From: Planctomycetota bacterium
Lineage (GTDB): Bacteria > Planctomycetota > GCA-2746535
DNA: 64,000 bases
Direction of reading: 5' to 3'
NCBI GenBank assembly: GCA_002746535.1
Contig: NVWA01000015.1
Location: forward strand, 78,302 to 142,301
Part shown: positions 38,351 to 48,260 of the stretch, piece after piece
Layout of the letters: the number at the start of each line of letters is the position of its first letter
How positions within the stretch are numbered: the stretch's first letter is position 1
The notes under the pieces: model-generated
Database searches by the model: none
What the model was told of the DNA's origin: nothing
What the model saw: the letters and a program-made list of their open reading frames with translations, nothing else
Translations under genes and position numbers: made by a program

Positions 38351-38459
38351 AAATTACTGTTATAGATGTTATATTTTTACTCTATCGTATTCAATTTCTA
38401 TATTTCTTCAACCATAATTTATGAATTAATAAAGACCATGCCAATTCCAATAATACGCC

Positions 38460-41018
38460 CTAAGGTTTTACCAATTGAGCATCCTCAAAAACTTCAGGAT
38501 ATTTTTTCATCGCATCTAATATCGCATGGCCATTAATCAAACTATATGTCTGATACTTGGTCGAGTGATATACTGGCTTGCCATCAGGGCAGTAATAATT
38601 ACAGATGACTTGATACGCACTAAAGCATCTCCGTAGCTCTTCTTCCCTTTTCTTAGGGTCTTCCCTTAATTTCGCTATCAAAGCAAAAGCCTCTATATGA
38701 AACCATTTAGTACCACCACCGGCATCAGGACCGAACAACTGTTTATCATACTCTGGTAATGGTTGATAAGCAAAATCGCCCACCTCTTCTGAATACGAAT
38801 ATTTATGCATACAATCAGCCCAGAAAAATATTCGGTCAAATAAATATTGAGGTTTTTCACCTGAATCTCTTTGTTTATTAAGGGCATAAAAAGTTAAATT
38901 CTTTAAATAGATACCATTAAATATTTCGCCTGCTGCAAAATGCCCTTGCGCATCTCTGGGTCTATCAGGTTGAATTTTATCAGGGTGCGTTTCTTTTAAA
39001 ATGATCTCAATGGCCTGCACATGCTTTTCATCTCCAGTATGTAAATAGCCAACTAAGCTACATGCAATGTTATGGGCACTCGTTCTATAATAAGCATGTT
39101 GCGCAAACTGATCCTCTAATACTTTAAATGTGGTATTGTCAGCAATTTCTAGAGCCGTCTCCTCCAACATGGGCCTACCAGTCAAATAATAGGCTAGCAT
39201 AATACCAGCATTATCATAATGACCGGATTCCGGACCACCACCTATCCCCCAAGGCCACATTAAATCACCATAAAACAAAGCACTATCACTTTGTCTATGG
39301 CCACCACGTCCGGGCTCAATCAAATGTTCTGTATGAGTAAATTTGCCTCCATTATAACAATAGCCTCCATGCGGATCTTCTTTTGTATGATAAGTATCAA
39401 TGTCAGCTTGATGAATTGCAGCATAAAGACCGGCTTCTAAAAACTGATCGGCACTTTTCTGGTTTACCCCTTGCCTTCGCATAGCTTGCATTAATAAACC
39501 TAGGCTAAAATCATATTCATTATTATGGTGCGAGAGAATATCACCGCCCCCTTCATAATCCGCATTAAAATCACCAAAGTTACGCCATCCAAAATCAGCC
39601 CATTTCTCTCTTAGTTTCCATAAATCAAATGCTGGATCTTCAAAAACACAATCGACAACATTTTCATATTCCTTAAATTGCCCTTCCTCATAAGCTACCG
39701 TGGGCAACATAACCTCCGATTCATTTAGCTGCTCGATAGAAGGTAATAAAATAGGATCATTTAACAGACGATGCATTTTTGGCTTCAGCGTTTTATAAGC
39801 TTTAAATAACGTGGTCATTCCAGGGGCATGATGATCCACAGGTTTGTCAACACGATGAAATGATAAAATAATCTCATGACTCTTTTGCTCACCACCAACA
39901 AGTTCATGAGCATATTTAGACTCTTGCGGAAACAATCCACATGTAATGCTGATACCATCATCATTCACATTTGTCAGAAATGCTTTCGGATAATTTTCCC
40001 AAAATTTTTCAACACCCATCGCAATGGAAACCCGTTGATTATTCACCGCAGCCCAACCACCAGCATGATCACCGGTGTATGTCTCAGTTCCGTCAACAGT
40101 CATCTTATAACCTCTAAACTGTTGAGGAAACTGCCAATCTTTTGTAATATCCGTACGGTGAAACCAGTTTTCGTTACCACTTGAATCTTGATATATTTTT
40201 GCTTCTTTAGTAACAGGACCAAAATGATCTTCTCTACCCAATTCTGCTGCTAAATAACTAAATGGAACACCTTTTTCTTTAATTGATAAACGAAAACCAG
40301 CATCTTTGATCATAGCCGCATTTGGTAAACCTAAACGAAAATGCCCCAACTCTTCTCTAGGCTGATGTCTAGGATTATGCAACGTATAAGAAATTTTAAG
40401 TATTTGAGAATTTACGCTAGCAACTAATCGCAATTTAAAATGCAAACGATCAACACCGGAACTATCTCTAAAAATTCCTTTATAATAAACTTCCGAACAG
40501 ATAGGTCCATTATCACGAATCTCTGGCTCACCCGTAAATTCAGGTTTTAATTTACCATCTTCTAGCTCAACAAACAACTGACCTTCACCAATCGAAGGAG
40601 ACCAGGTATTAAACTCATCTTTTATTATAGAAGGAATCGTTACTTCTCGAAACCATTCTTCTGGATCTGATCCTAAACTTACTTTTAACAAACCAGTATC
40701 AATATTAATCACACCATCATCAATGGATAATACATTCGTACCTATAGAAGTGGGCGCTTTATCTAAAATATTTATTGAGTAGGTTACCTCACTCTTAGAT
40801 TTTAAAGAACAAGACCACTTAGCAAGACACCAACGAATACTACCATCTTTCCATTTACAAGTTGTTTGAACTTGAACAGGAATATCCTTACCAGCTTCAT
40901 CTAACAATTGTATATGATTTGAATCAAATACCTGACCTCTAGCAAAAGGCAATCCTATTGATTTTAAATCATAATCATAATCACTGTCATGCTTATTTAT
41001 GATGGGAAATTGAAACAT
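38460..41018 (-). CDS. Exo-rhamnogalacturonan lyase-like protein (PL26/YetA-like)
   Basis: 852 residues without a signal peptide, so probably cytoplasmic. The layout matches exo-rhamnogalacturonan lyases of the PcRGLX/YetA type: an N-terminal beta domain (LPFARGQVF, VQTTCKWKDGSIRWCLAKW), a central domain (WFHRTDITKDWQFPQQFRGYKM, GDHAGGWAAV) and a C-terminal alpha/alpha barrel (ILSHHNNEYDFSLGLLMQAMRR, GHRQSDSALFYGDLMWPWGIGGGPESGHYDNAGIMLAYYLTGRP, HNIACSLVGYLHTGD). It would cleave unsaturated disaccharides off rhamnogalacturonan I after uptake. AAGGAG seven bases upstream supports the start. The assignment is by recalled family layout and residues were not checked against a structure. Confidence 0.75.
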   Translation of the reverse strand: MFQFPIINKHDSDYDYDLKSIGLPFARGQVFDSNHIQLLDEAGKDIPVQVQTTCKWKDGSIRWCLAKWSCSLKSKSEVTYSINILDKAPTSIGTNVLSIDDGVINIDTGLLKVSLGSDPEEWFREVTIPSIIKDEFNTWSPSIGEGQLFVELEDGKLKPEFTGEPEIRDNGPICSEVYYKGIFRDSSGVDRLHFKLRLVASVNSQILKISYTLHNPRHQPREELGHFRLGLPNAAMIKDAGFRLSIKEKGVPFSYLAAELGREDHFGPVTKEAKIYQDSSGNENWFHRTDITKDWQFPQQFRGYKMTVDGTETYTGDHAGGWAAVNNQRVSIAMGVEKFWENYPKAFLTNVNDDGISITCGLFPQESKYAHELVGGEQKSHEIILSFHRVDKPVDHHAPGMTTLFKAYKTLKPKMHRLLNDPILLPSIEQLNESEVMLPTVAYEEGQFKEYENVVDCVFEDPAFDLWKLREKWADFGWRNFGDFNADYEGGGDILSHHNNEYDFSLGLLMQAMRRQGVNQKSADQFLEAGLYAAIHQADIDTYHTKEDPHGGYCYNGGKFTHTEHLIEPGRGGHRQSDSALFYGDLMWPWGIGGGPESGHYDNAGIMLAYYLTGRPMLEETALEIADNTTFKVLEDQFAQHAYYRTSAHNIACSLVGYLHTGDEKHVQAIEIILKETHPDKIQPDRPRDAQGHFAAGEIFNGIYLKNLTFYALNKQRDSGEKPQYLFDRIFFWADCMHKYSYSEEVGDFAYQPLPEYDKQLFGPDAGGGTKWFHIEAFALIAKLREDPKKREEELRRCFSAYQVICNYYCPDGKPVYHSTKYQTYSLINGHAILDAMKKYPEVFEDAQLVKP

Positions 41019-41192
41019 CGAAATACTCCTTAAGCTAAGAATCCTATTGAAGACTGCTATTATAAAGAACTAAAAAGCAAACCAATTAAAAACGTCGCAA
41101 CAAATTTAGTGTCTCATAAATAAGGGTATCTAGGGAACATAATAATTCTTGTGGATTCATCAATAAAACATAATATATCAAGTCAATCACTC

Positions 41193-41209
41193 CTTAAAGT
41201 CTTTTTAAG
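41193..41209. promoter_or_regulatory. Inverted repeat upstream of a GntR-LacI gene
   Basis: CTTAAA-GTCTT-TTTAAG, perfect 6-bp arms, lies 25-41 bp before the start of the GntR-LacI gene at 41234, in a position suited to autoregulation. The arms are short and A/T-rich, so the call is weak. Confidence 0.3.
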
Positions 41210-41233
41210 CACATTTAAGTTAGTTCCGATATC

Positions 41234-42340
41234 ATGAATAAAATTACGAATTTACAGCAAAAACTTAGGAACTATATTCTAAGAGACCTCTCTTTATTAA
41301 AAGAGGGACAAGCATTAGCTAAAGAAACTGAAATTGCCGAAAAATATTTCGTTGGTCGCAATACCGTACGCAAAGTTATGAAAACTTTAGAAAATGAATG
41401 CCTTATCTTACGAATTCGAGGCAAAGGCACCTTCCCTGTCACCAATGAAGTCAGTTGCCACGAAAACAGAAACCCCTTTAGAAAAATTAAAATCATTTTT
41501 GGATTAGGATTAGGCCTTGGAGGACTTGAATACTATAACCAAATCTTGGTCAGTGTGATTAATAAAGCTCAAAGAGAAAATTATCATATTGAAGTCGCCA
41601 ATATTTACCCCGTTAAAAACAAATATGACTTCTGCTTAGACACATTAAAAGATCCTTATGTAAAAGGAATCCTTTTAGTAGCCGTTACTCAAAAGAAAAT
41701 AACGAAAGCTCTCTATCAAAGTGGAATACCCTTATGCTTATTAGATCACTATACAGACTTACCCATCGATGTCGTTGACATAGCTAGCTATAAAGCGTCA
41801 TACAATACAACCAAGAAATTAATAGAACTGGGCCATAAAAGAATCTTTTATGTAAACAGTAAACCAAAGACTTTATGTCCTGAACGACTGCATGGTTATG
41901 TGGATTGCCTTAAAGATCACGACATCCCCTTCCATCCAAGTTGGGTTTCCGAATACCCTGCATATGATCAAGGAGGCTTGCAAGCAGCAGAAATGATTGT
42001 TAAACTTCCAAAAAATAAACGACCGACGGCTATCTACATCTTCTCTACTTCTATGATGATACCTTTCATTGACTTCGTGAAGTCAAAAGGTCTTCGGATT
42101 CCTTCTGACCTCAGCATTTATTCCAATGGCGATAATCCTAGTCCAACAAACGACCAAAATTATCAAAACCTTTGTTATAATTATTTTGATGGTACAAAAA
42201 TTGGTACTAGAGGCTTAGATCTTCTACTAAAACGAATTCAAGATCCCGCTAGACCATCTAAAAGGATTGAAGTCAAAGCAAATCTATTAATAGGTAATAG
42301 CATCGGCCCTAACACCCTAAAACAACCTCTAAATAAATAA
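41234..42340 (+). CDS. GntR-type / LacI-type hybrid regulator
   Basis: 368 residues. An N-terminal GntR winged helix (about 8-70, ETEIAEKYFVGRNTVRKVMKTLENECLILRIRGKGTF) precedes a LacI-like sensor (about 82-365, with LGHKRIFYVN, RLHGYVDCLKDH, SDLSIYSNGDN). It is divergent from the rhamnogalacturonan-lyase-like gene and immediately upstream of the DUF4091/GH123-like gene, which it likely controls. Confidence 0.88.
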   Translation: MNKITNLQQKLRNYILRDLSLLKEGQALAKETEIAEKYFVGRNTVRKVMKTLENECLILRIRGKGTFPVTNEVSCHENRNPFRKIKIIFGLGLGLGGLEYYNQILVSVINKAQRENYHIEVANIYPVKNKYDFCLDTLKDPYVKGILLVAVTQKKITKALYQSGIPLCLLDHYTDLPIDVVDIASYKASYNTTKKLIELGHKRIFYVNSKPKTLCPERLHGYVDCLKDHDIPFHPSWVSEYPAYDQGGLQAAEMIVKLPKNKRPTAIYIFSTSMMIPFIDFVKSKGLRIPSDLSIYSNGDNPSPTNDQNYQNLCYNYFDGTKIGTRGLDLLLKRIQDPARPSKRIEVKANLLIGNSIGPNTLKQPLNK

Positions 42341-42423
42341 TGCATTTGCTGTAGGGATGCAAATTAATTTCACTTTATTGACAACAATCGATAAATTTTC
42401 GATGCCTTTAAAAAAAATAGTTG

Positions 42424-42448
42424 AATTGTACTATTTATTAGTACAATT
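42424..42448. promoter_or_regulatory. Spaced inverted repeat upstream of the DUF4091-type gene
   Basis: Perfect 9-bp arms AATTGTACT/AGTACAATT separated by seven bases, about 125 bp before the start at 42574. The half-site resembles that of the palindrome upstream of the sulfatase gene (AATTGAACT), hinting at regulators of the same family. Confidence 0.5.
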
Positions 42449-42573
42449 TGAAAATCACTCCTCCAAGCTTAATCCCCTTATCTTTCTTCATCTGAAGGAA
42501 GAAGGTGAATCAGTAGCTCACAGTACGCTCCGCAGAGATCTCAAAAATTCAAACCCTTTTCTAGGAAAATTTT

Positions 42574-45414
42574 ATGTTCAAAAAAATTATTCTCTTCTTT
42601 TCTATGGCACTTTTTTGTACTTCAAGCATTTGGTCTCAAAGTATTAAATGCAAAGTAAACAGAGATGTTTGGCTTTCTTCCTACCAAGGTAAAAAACCTG
42701 GCTCCAACGAAAGAAACTTTAATATGGGTGCCGCAACAACAATAAAATTAAAATCATATCAGGAATTTGGTTTATTAGATTTTGATGTCTCTGCCTTAAA
42801 AGGAAAAAAAATCGACAAAGCATATCTCTGGGTAAAGACAGGTAAAGGTTTTAAGTTTGGATTGAATGGAGGTACTGACCTACGATGGGTATCAATTTCT
42901 ACAGTAAGTCACAACTGGGTCGAAGGCCAAGCAAAAAGCTATGCCTTAGATAAATCAGGCTTTGGTGCCACTTTTAATGAGTCAAGCTATTCAAAAGAAA
43001 ACTGGGGATTTGAAGGAGCAAAAGTCTATGATGTTATTTTGGGCAATGGTAACTCTCTCCTTATTAAAGGTGAACTAATTCCAAAAAACGGACTACATCG
43101 AATTGAATTGGACAAAAAACTTGTTCAAGCTCTCGTAGCAAAATCATCTCATGGCCTAATGATCATGGATGGAAACTGTAGCTGGATCATGGGCTGTACA
43201 ATTAAATCAAAAGAATCTGGCAAAGGCCCGTTTTTGGAAATATTTACTGGTGGAGAAGATATCACAGCACCAAAATCACCCAAAGAATTAAAATCAAAAT
43301 CAGCAGTTGAATTCGCAACAGAAAAATTAGGTGCCATAGATATTAGTTTTAAAGTGCCAGAGGATACCTTTTCTTTTAATATTAAAATAAACGGAAAAAA
43401 TATTGACCGTTGGCAGATTCCCTTTGCGAAGAAAGAAAACTCATCTCAAACAATTACGATTGTCGACCAAGTACCCAATAAAGAAATTAAAATAGAAGTC
43501 CAGGCTGTAGATGCTAGTGGAAACGCATCAACATGGGTCTCTACAAAAGGCAATACCAGTGTGAATTTGGCTTCACTTATGCCTAAACTTTCAGAAAGTG
43601 ACTTCAAACCAAAAGCTGGTGAACCTGTTTCTTTAGGCACTGCTAAGATTTGGGCTTTCCCAGAAATCACACAAATCGATCCTGTCACGACAGAAGCACT
43701 TTTCGAAAGAGAAAAAGATTTACATAAAAAGAATGCCGTATGGGATGGTGCTAGTTCAACTGTTCGACTTGTAGCCGCTCGTGGAGAAATCATCAGTTTT
43801 CAAATTGGTATTGATGGTAAATTAGATGATTGTAAAATTGAATTATCCAACCTCAGTGGAGTAGGATCCATCAGTAACAAAGGTGTTAGATTATTTCGTA
43901 GTTGGTATGTTTCTAAAAAAATATCTGAATATGCTATTCCATTAAAAGGATCGTTTAACACTCCCTTTGCCGATAACGGTATTGAAAATCAAAAACATCA
44001 ATCCATCACAGTAGATTATCATATACCAATCGACACCAAAGCGGGAGCCTACACTGGTAAAATTACTATCAGTGCTGGAAAAGAAAAAGCTACATTAAAT
44101 TTAACCGTCAAAGTATTTAATGTGATCATTCCTGAGGAAATACACTTCAACCCTGAAATGAATTGTTACAGTGGTCCTGGAAAAGCAGGTAGCAAAAAGT
44201 TTAAAGATAACTATCGCTTAGCTCACTACCATCGCTGCACGATCAACAGAGTACCCTATAGCCAAGCAGGCAGGACTCATAGCGATTGGATACCAGCTGT
44301 TGATAAGAAAGGTAACGTTACCGACTGGAGTAATTTTGACAATAACCTAGGTGGACTATTAGATGGCTCTTGGTTTAAAGATAATCCACGTTCTGGTGTT
44401 CCCGTTCCTACGATCTACCTCCCCTTTTATGAAGGCTGGCCATTAAATTTTAAAGACTACTACAATTACGGGAAAGCACCAAAAAATACCAAAGAAAAAG
44501 AAGACTACGTCAAACACCAAATATTGGCCGATCCTATTGAAAAAGCAATTTCTGATGAATATAAAAAAGCATTTGCAAATTGCGTCAGCCAATTCTATGC
44601 TCACTTTAATAAAAAAGGCTGGAACAACACGATTGCAGAAGCATATTTAAATAACAAATATAATTGGGGTTACACCCATTGGATACTTGATGAACCGACG
44701 CAACTTATCGACTGGGAAGCGCTTAACTTTTTTGGATTACTATTTAAAAAAGGAATTAATGATCCCTCCGTTTATACAAAACAATGGCATGAAGATCTGT
44801 TTTCAAAAGGCTTGTCAAAAATGAACAGAAACCGACCTAGCTTTTTATATCGTGGCGATATCAGCCGACCGGCTTGGCAAGGTAGTATGTCAAATGGGAT
44901 CATCAACATCATGTATAGTAGTCGGCAAATGCTCATCGCGAATAGAATTGTTAAAAGACAAAAAAGAGAAATGCCGACAACCCTCTACTCATATGGCTCC
45001 GCCAATAAACCTGGCGATAATAATTATGAAACAGCTGCATGGTGTCTAAACTCTTACATCTCCGGTAGTGATGGCGTATTACCATGGTCTGGAATAAAAG
45101 GCAAAGCTTCTCTAATAGATGGTGACAAAAATGGCCTCATCATTGATGGTGGTAAATTAGGTCATGCAATTGCCTCATTTAGAATTCACGCTTTCAGAAG
45201 AGGAGCGCAAGATTGTGAATTATTACGACTCTTAGAATTAGAAAAGGGATACTCTAGAGAAATGATCGCTCTCATAATTGGTCAAAAACTCCAACTACTA
45301 AAAAAAGTATCTAGCGCCAACTTAGATAGTGCCGGTGCTATAAAATTTAGTAAAATGGACAGTTACAATTTTGCTGAATTAAAAGAATCAATTTTAAAAT
45401 TACTTCAGAAATAA
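42574..45414 (+). CDS. Exported DUF4091 / GH123-like glycoside hydrolase-type protein
   Basis: 946 residues. A signal peptide (1-20) is followed by a DNRLRE/CBM96-like beta domain (about 22-225: NRDVWLSSYQGKKPGSNERNF, EFGLLDFDVSALKGKKIDKAYLWVKT), an Ig/fibronectin-like domain (about 235-330), a beta-sandwich (about 390-515: GEIISFQIGID, SITVDYHIPIDTKAGAYTGKITI) and a C-terminal catalytic-type barrel (about 530-890). WILDEPT has the D706-E707 pair, the DEP signature of DUF4091/GH123-type domains. GH123 enzymes act on N-acetylgalactosaminides, but this protein is too distant to name its substrate. The start is supported by AGGAAAATTTT. Confidence 0.78.
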   Translation: MFKKIILFFSMALFCTSSIWSQSIKCKVNRDVWLSSYQGKKPGSNERNFNMGAATTIKLKSYQEFGLLDFDVSALKGKKIDKAYLWVKTGKGFKFGLNGGTDLRWVSISTVSHNWVEGQAKSYALDKSGFGATFNESSYSKENWGFEGAKVYDVILGNGNSLLIKGELIPKNGLHRIELDKKLVQALVAKSSHGLMIMDGNCSWIMGCTIKSKESGKGPFLEIFTGGEDITAPKSPKELKSKSAVEFATEKLGAIDISFKVPEDTFSFNIKINGKNIDRWQIPFAKKENSSQTITIVDQVPNKEIKIEVQAVDASGNASTWVSTKGNTSVNLASLMPKLSESDFKPKAGEPVSLGTAKIWAFPEITQIDPVTTEALFEREKDLHKKNAVWDGASSTVRLVAARGEIISFQIGIDGKLDDCKIELSNLSGVGSISNKGVRLFRSWYVSKKISEYAIPLKGSFNTPFADNGIENQKHQSITVDYHIPIDTKAGAYTGKITISAGKEKATLNLTVKVFNVIIPEEIHFNPEMNCYSGPGKAGSKKFKDNYRLAHYHRCTINRVPYSQAGRTHSDWIPAVDKKGNVTDWSNFDNNLGGLLDGSWFKDNPRSGVPVPTIYLPFYEGWPLNFKDYYNYGKAPKNTKEKEDYVKHQILADPIEKAISDEYKKAFANCVSQFYAHFNKKGWNNTIAEAYLNNKYNWGYTHWILDEPTQLIDWEALNFFGLLFKKGINDPSVYTKQWHEDLFSKGLSKMNRNRPSFLYRGDISRPAWQGSMSNGIINIMYSSRQMLIANRIVKRQKREMPTTLYSYGSANKPGDNNYETAAWCLNSYISGSDGVLPWSGIKGKASLIDGDKNGLIIDGGKLGHAIASFRIHAFRRGAQDCELLRLLELEKGYSREMIALIIGQKLQLLKKVSSANLDSAGAIKFSKMDSYNFAELKESILKLLQK

Positions 45415-45478
45415 ATTAATAACTCTCGGGAAGAAATTCTCGGGATTATTGATCAGTTTAATTCAATAAGGATTTTCA

Positions 45479-46567
45479 TTGGATTTATCAAAAGATAATC
45501 AGATTAAACGCCAACTACTAAAGCTTATCATAAATGGTAATTTTCCTCCGGAGAGCAAACTCCCACCCATAAGAACTCTTGCTAAAGATTTCGGAGTAAG
45601 CATCTCAACTATCCAAAAAGTCATTAAAACTTTAAAATCAGATGGTTATGTTGAATCATTACCTGGCAGCGGGGTTGTCATAACAACCAATCCACAACAA
45701 AAAAAATCCAGTAATAAAATTGCAATCCTTTATCCTGTGCCAACAGTAAATTATTTAGAGGGAGATTTATATCCAAAACCTATCATAGATGCACTCAAGA
45801 AAAAGATTTTAAAATTTGGATATGAACTGGTGCCTTGCCCTTTAGCTAAAATAAAACCGTGGGATTTATTAGAACACATAATTGACCTAGATCCAGCCGG
45901 CATAATATTTTTTGAAGTTAACAGCGATATGGTTATTTTGGAATTAAGTGAACTTGGTTTGCCCACAATTTCAATTGATGTAGATTTAACTAGATATGGT
46001 ATCCCGTCTGTAATCCCTGATAAAATGTACAGTATGTTTGAACTAACGAATCATTTAATAGACAAAGGACATCAATATATAAAATTTATTCACTGTCCGC
46101 ACTACCATAAAATTGGAGGAAAATTATTTTACGAACAAATAGATGAAAATATGTTACATGGCTATCGCATGGCAATGCTAAATTCAAAGTTAACCGTCAG
46201 TGTAGATAATTTTTATTCTAAATCTCCAAGTTTCGATCTCACTAATAAAGTTTCAAAAATATTTCACAAAAAAAATTCTCCAACAGCTATAATTTGCGAA
46301 TCAGATTTTACCACAAGAATAATAATTAAAATAATTACGGATGCTGGATTAAAAATTCCTGATGATATAAGCCTGGTTGGCATTGGAAAATCAGATGAAG
46401 AGTTTTCACCGGGGGAAAAAATAACCTCCATAAAATTGGATCTAAAAAAGATGGGCGATATAGCCGGTAAATTTCTTTTAGATACTCTCAATGATTCTGA
46501 AATCTCGGTGCAAAGAAGCATCGTTCCAACAAAAATTATTTACAACCAATCTATTAAAAAGATTTAA
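45479..46567 (+). CDS. GntR-type / LacI-type hybrid regulator
   Basis: 362 residues from a TTG start with AAGGAT six bases upstream. The N-terminal winged helix (about 5-70) includes LPPIRTLAKDFGVSISTIQKVIKTLKSDGYVESLPGSGVVI. The LacI-like sensor (about 80-360) has PDDISLVGIGKSDEEFSPGEKITSIKLDLKKMG. It lies between the DUF4091-type gene and the sulfatase on the same strand, so it may control either or both. The palindrome at 46708-46725 could be its operator. Confidence 0.88.
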   Translation: MDLSKDNQIKRQLLKLIINGNFPPESKLPPIRTLAKDFGVSISTIQKVIKTLKSDGYVESLPGSGVVITTNPQQKKSSNKIAILYPVPTVNYLEGDLYPKPIIDALKKKILKFGYELVPCPLAKIKPWDLLEHIIDLDPAGIIFFEVNSDMVILELSELGLPTISIDVDLTRYGIPSVIPDKMYSMFELTNHLIDKGHQYIKFIHCPHYHKIGGKLFYEQIDENMLHGYRMAMLNSKLTVSVDNFYSKSPSFDLTNKVSKIFHKKNSPTAIICESDFTTRIIIKIITDAGLKIPDDISLVGIGKSDEEFSPGEKITSIKLDLKKMGDIAGKFLLDTLNDSEISVQRSIVPTKIIYNQSIKKI

Positions 46568-46614
46568 TAGTTGAAGTATTACCACGCTGATAAAAAAATT
46601 TATTTCGATTTGAA

Positions 46615-46649
46615 TACGTAGAGGCGAACACAAGGTTCTCTCCTACGTA
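46615..46649. repeat. Dispersed GGCGAAC hairpin repeat
   Basis: TACGTAGAGGCGAAC and GGTTCTCTCCTACGTA arms, ending in TACGTA on both sides. It belongs to the family seen at 19565, 19663 and 22542 and lies between a regulator gene and the sulfatase. Confidence 0.55.
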
Positions 46650-46707
46650 CAATTCGGATTCAAATGTTAGCTCAAAATAAGATTGACATGTGACTTTATC
46701 GCAATAT

Positions 46708-46725
46708 AATTGAACTAGTTCAATT
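46708..46725. promoter_or_regulatory. Perfect 18-bp palindrome upstream of the sulfatase gene
   Basis: AATTGAACTAGTTCAATT, centred on CTAG, lies 20-37 bp upstream of the sulfatase start, an ideal operator position. Its half-site AATTGAACT resembles AATTGTACT at 42424-42448. Candidate binders are the GntR-LacI protein at 45479-46567 and the LacI protein downstream of the sulfatase. Confidence 0.65.
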
Positions 46726-46744
46726 TATAATCAAAGGTATTCAC

Positions 46745-48244
46745 ATGAGCACTAACAATAAACCAAACATATTATTTCTTGTTGCAGACCAATTTCGAGC
46801 AGATACTTTAGGATGCTTAGGTCATCCTGATATACAAACACCCAATTATGATGCTTTAGCTGCCGATGGCACTATTTTTACAAATGCTTATTCCCCTAAC
46901 CCTGTTTGTGTGCCGGCACGTGCTTCAATGATCACGGGGAACTACCCACACAAATGCTTGCATAATCCAGACAATCCAAAATCAAATTCAGGAGAGATCA
47001 AAGAAGATCAAATCAAACTACCACAACTATTAGCAGAAAATGGATATAAAACTTACTCAGCCGGAAAACTGCACTACCTACCCTACACTGATGCAAATCA
47101 AGAACATACATTACATGGCTTTCAAAAAGCAGCCTTGGCTGAATCCGGGCGAATCTTAAAACAATATGATCCAAAAAATGAAAAAAGAAATGTTGAAGAA
47201 TACATGGATTACGTAGAAGATGTTGGCTGGAAAGGTTTTAGTCGTGCTCACGGAATAGGTAACAATGATATTCACCCAGCGCCTTCCCCCCTTCCACAAG
47301 AACATTGTGTCGATGCATGGGTTGCCACTAAAACAATTGAATACCTCGATGAACATCTCAATGATTCTCCTGATAAACCTTTTATGATGCATGCTAGTTT
47401 TCCTAAACCACACTCACCCTATGATCCACCCCGGCCATATGATCAAATGTATGACCCCAAAACTATTCAGAAACCAGCCATCAATAAAGATGGCAAACCT
47501 AGATCACCGCATATGGTAGTTAATAGTATTACACATGGCATAGATCTTCTGTCACCAGAAGCCTACCTAGTAGCACGTGCTCACTACTATGGTCTTATAA
47601 GCTTTCAAGACAAGCAAGTCGGGAAAATCATAGATTATCTAAAATCAAAAGATTTATATGAAAACACGATCATCGTCTTTATGGCAGATCATGGTGATAT
47701 GATGGGAGATTTTGGATTCTTCTTTAAAAGTAATATGCATGAAGGTAGTGTTAAAATACCTATGATCATTTCTTGGCCAGATAAGCTACCAAAATCTCAA
47801 GTCAATCATTCTTTAGTAGGACTACAAGATATTGTCCCAACTATAACAGCATTAGTTGATATCCCGCTTACCAAAAATGTTGATGGCGAAAACTTAAAAG
47901 AGACTATAGAAACCAATCAAAATGATCTAAGGGAAACAATCGTCAGTTATAGTATGGAGCACCCAAACCAGAACTACATGATTAGAGACCATACCTGGAA
48001 ATATATTTATTCTGAAGCTAATGGAGTCGAAGAATTATATAACTTAAACGATGATCCTAGGGAAGAAACTAATTTGATCGATAAAGAAAGATCCATTGCC
48101 GATAATTTCAAGGCACGTTTAATTGAATGGACCATCGAAAATAAAGAGGATAAGATTCTCTCTAATGGTAAACTTGTTAAAACAGCATTAGACCTCAGTC
48201 AAATAAAATTCATGGAAAAATCCATGGGCTGGCGTTGGTATTAA
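46745..48244 (+). CDS. Formylglycine-dependent sulfatase (no signal peptide)
   Basis: 499 residues of the alkaline-phosphatase/sulfatase superfamily (S1). The signature C55-V-P-A-R59 (NPVCVPARASMITGNYPH) marks Cys55 for conversion to formylglycine. Metal and active-site segments are NILFLVADQFRAD (D15/Q16), YSAGKLHYL, HASFPKPHSPYDPP and FMADHGDMMGDFGFFFKSNMHEGSVKIPMIISWP. It removes sulfate esters from a glycan. No signal peptide is present, so it should act in the cytoplasm on imported oligosaccharide, unlike many PVC sulfatases. A LacI-family gene follows by 16 bp. Confidence 0.93.
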   Translation: MSTNNKPNILFLVADQFRADTLGCLGHPDIQTPNYDALAADGTIFTNAYSPNPVCVPARASMITGNYPHKCLHNPDNPKSNSGEIKEDQIKLPQLLAENGYKTYSAGKLHYLPYTDANQEHTLHGFQKAALAESGRILKQYDPKNEKRNVEEYMDYVEDVGWKGFSRAHGIGNNDIHPAPSPLPQEHCVDAWVATKTIEYLDEHLNDSPDKPFMMHASFPKPHSPYDPPRPYDQMYDPKTIQKPAINKDGKPRSPHMVVNSITHGIDLLSPEAYLVARAHYYGLISFQDKQVGKIIDYLKSKDLYENTIIVFMADHGDMMGDFGFFFKSNMHEGSVKIPMIISWPDKLPKSQVNHSLVGLQDIVPTITALVDIPLTKNVDGENLKETIETNQNDLRETIVSYSMEHPNQNYMIRDHTWKYIYSEANGVEELYNLNDDPREETNLIDKERSIADNFKARLIEWTIENKEDKILSNGKLVKTALDLSQIKFMEKSMGWRWY

Positions 48245-48260
48245 TTAGGCATAAGAAAGA

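Noticed and set aside
42357..42647. 96-codon plus-strand frame before the DUF4091-type gene
   Set aside because: It overlaps the operator-like repeat and the start of the real exported protein, and its composition is not protein-like.
45414..45478. CTCGGGA-containing sequence as a terminator after the DUF4091-type gene
   Set aside because: The two TCTCGGGA copies are direct repeats, not inverted, so they cannot form the needed stem.
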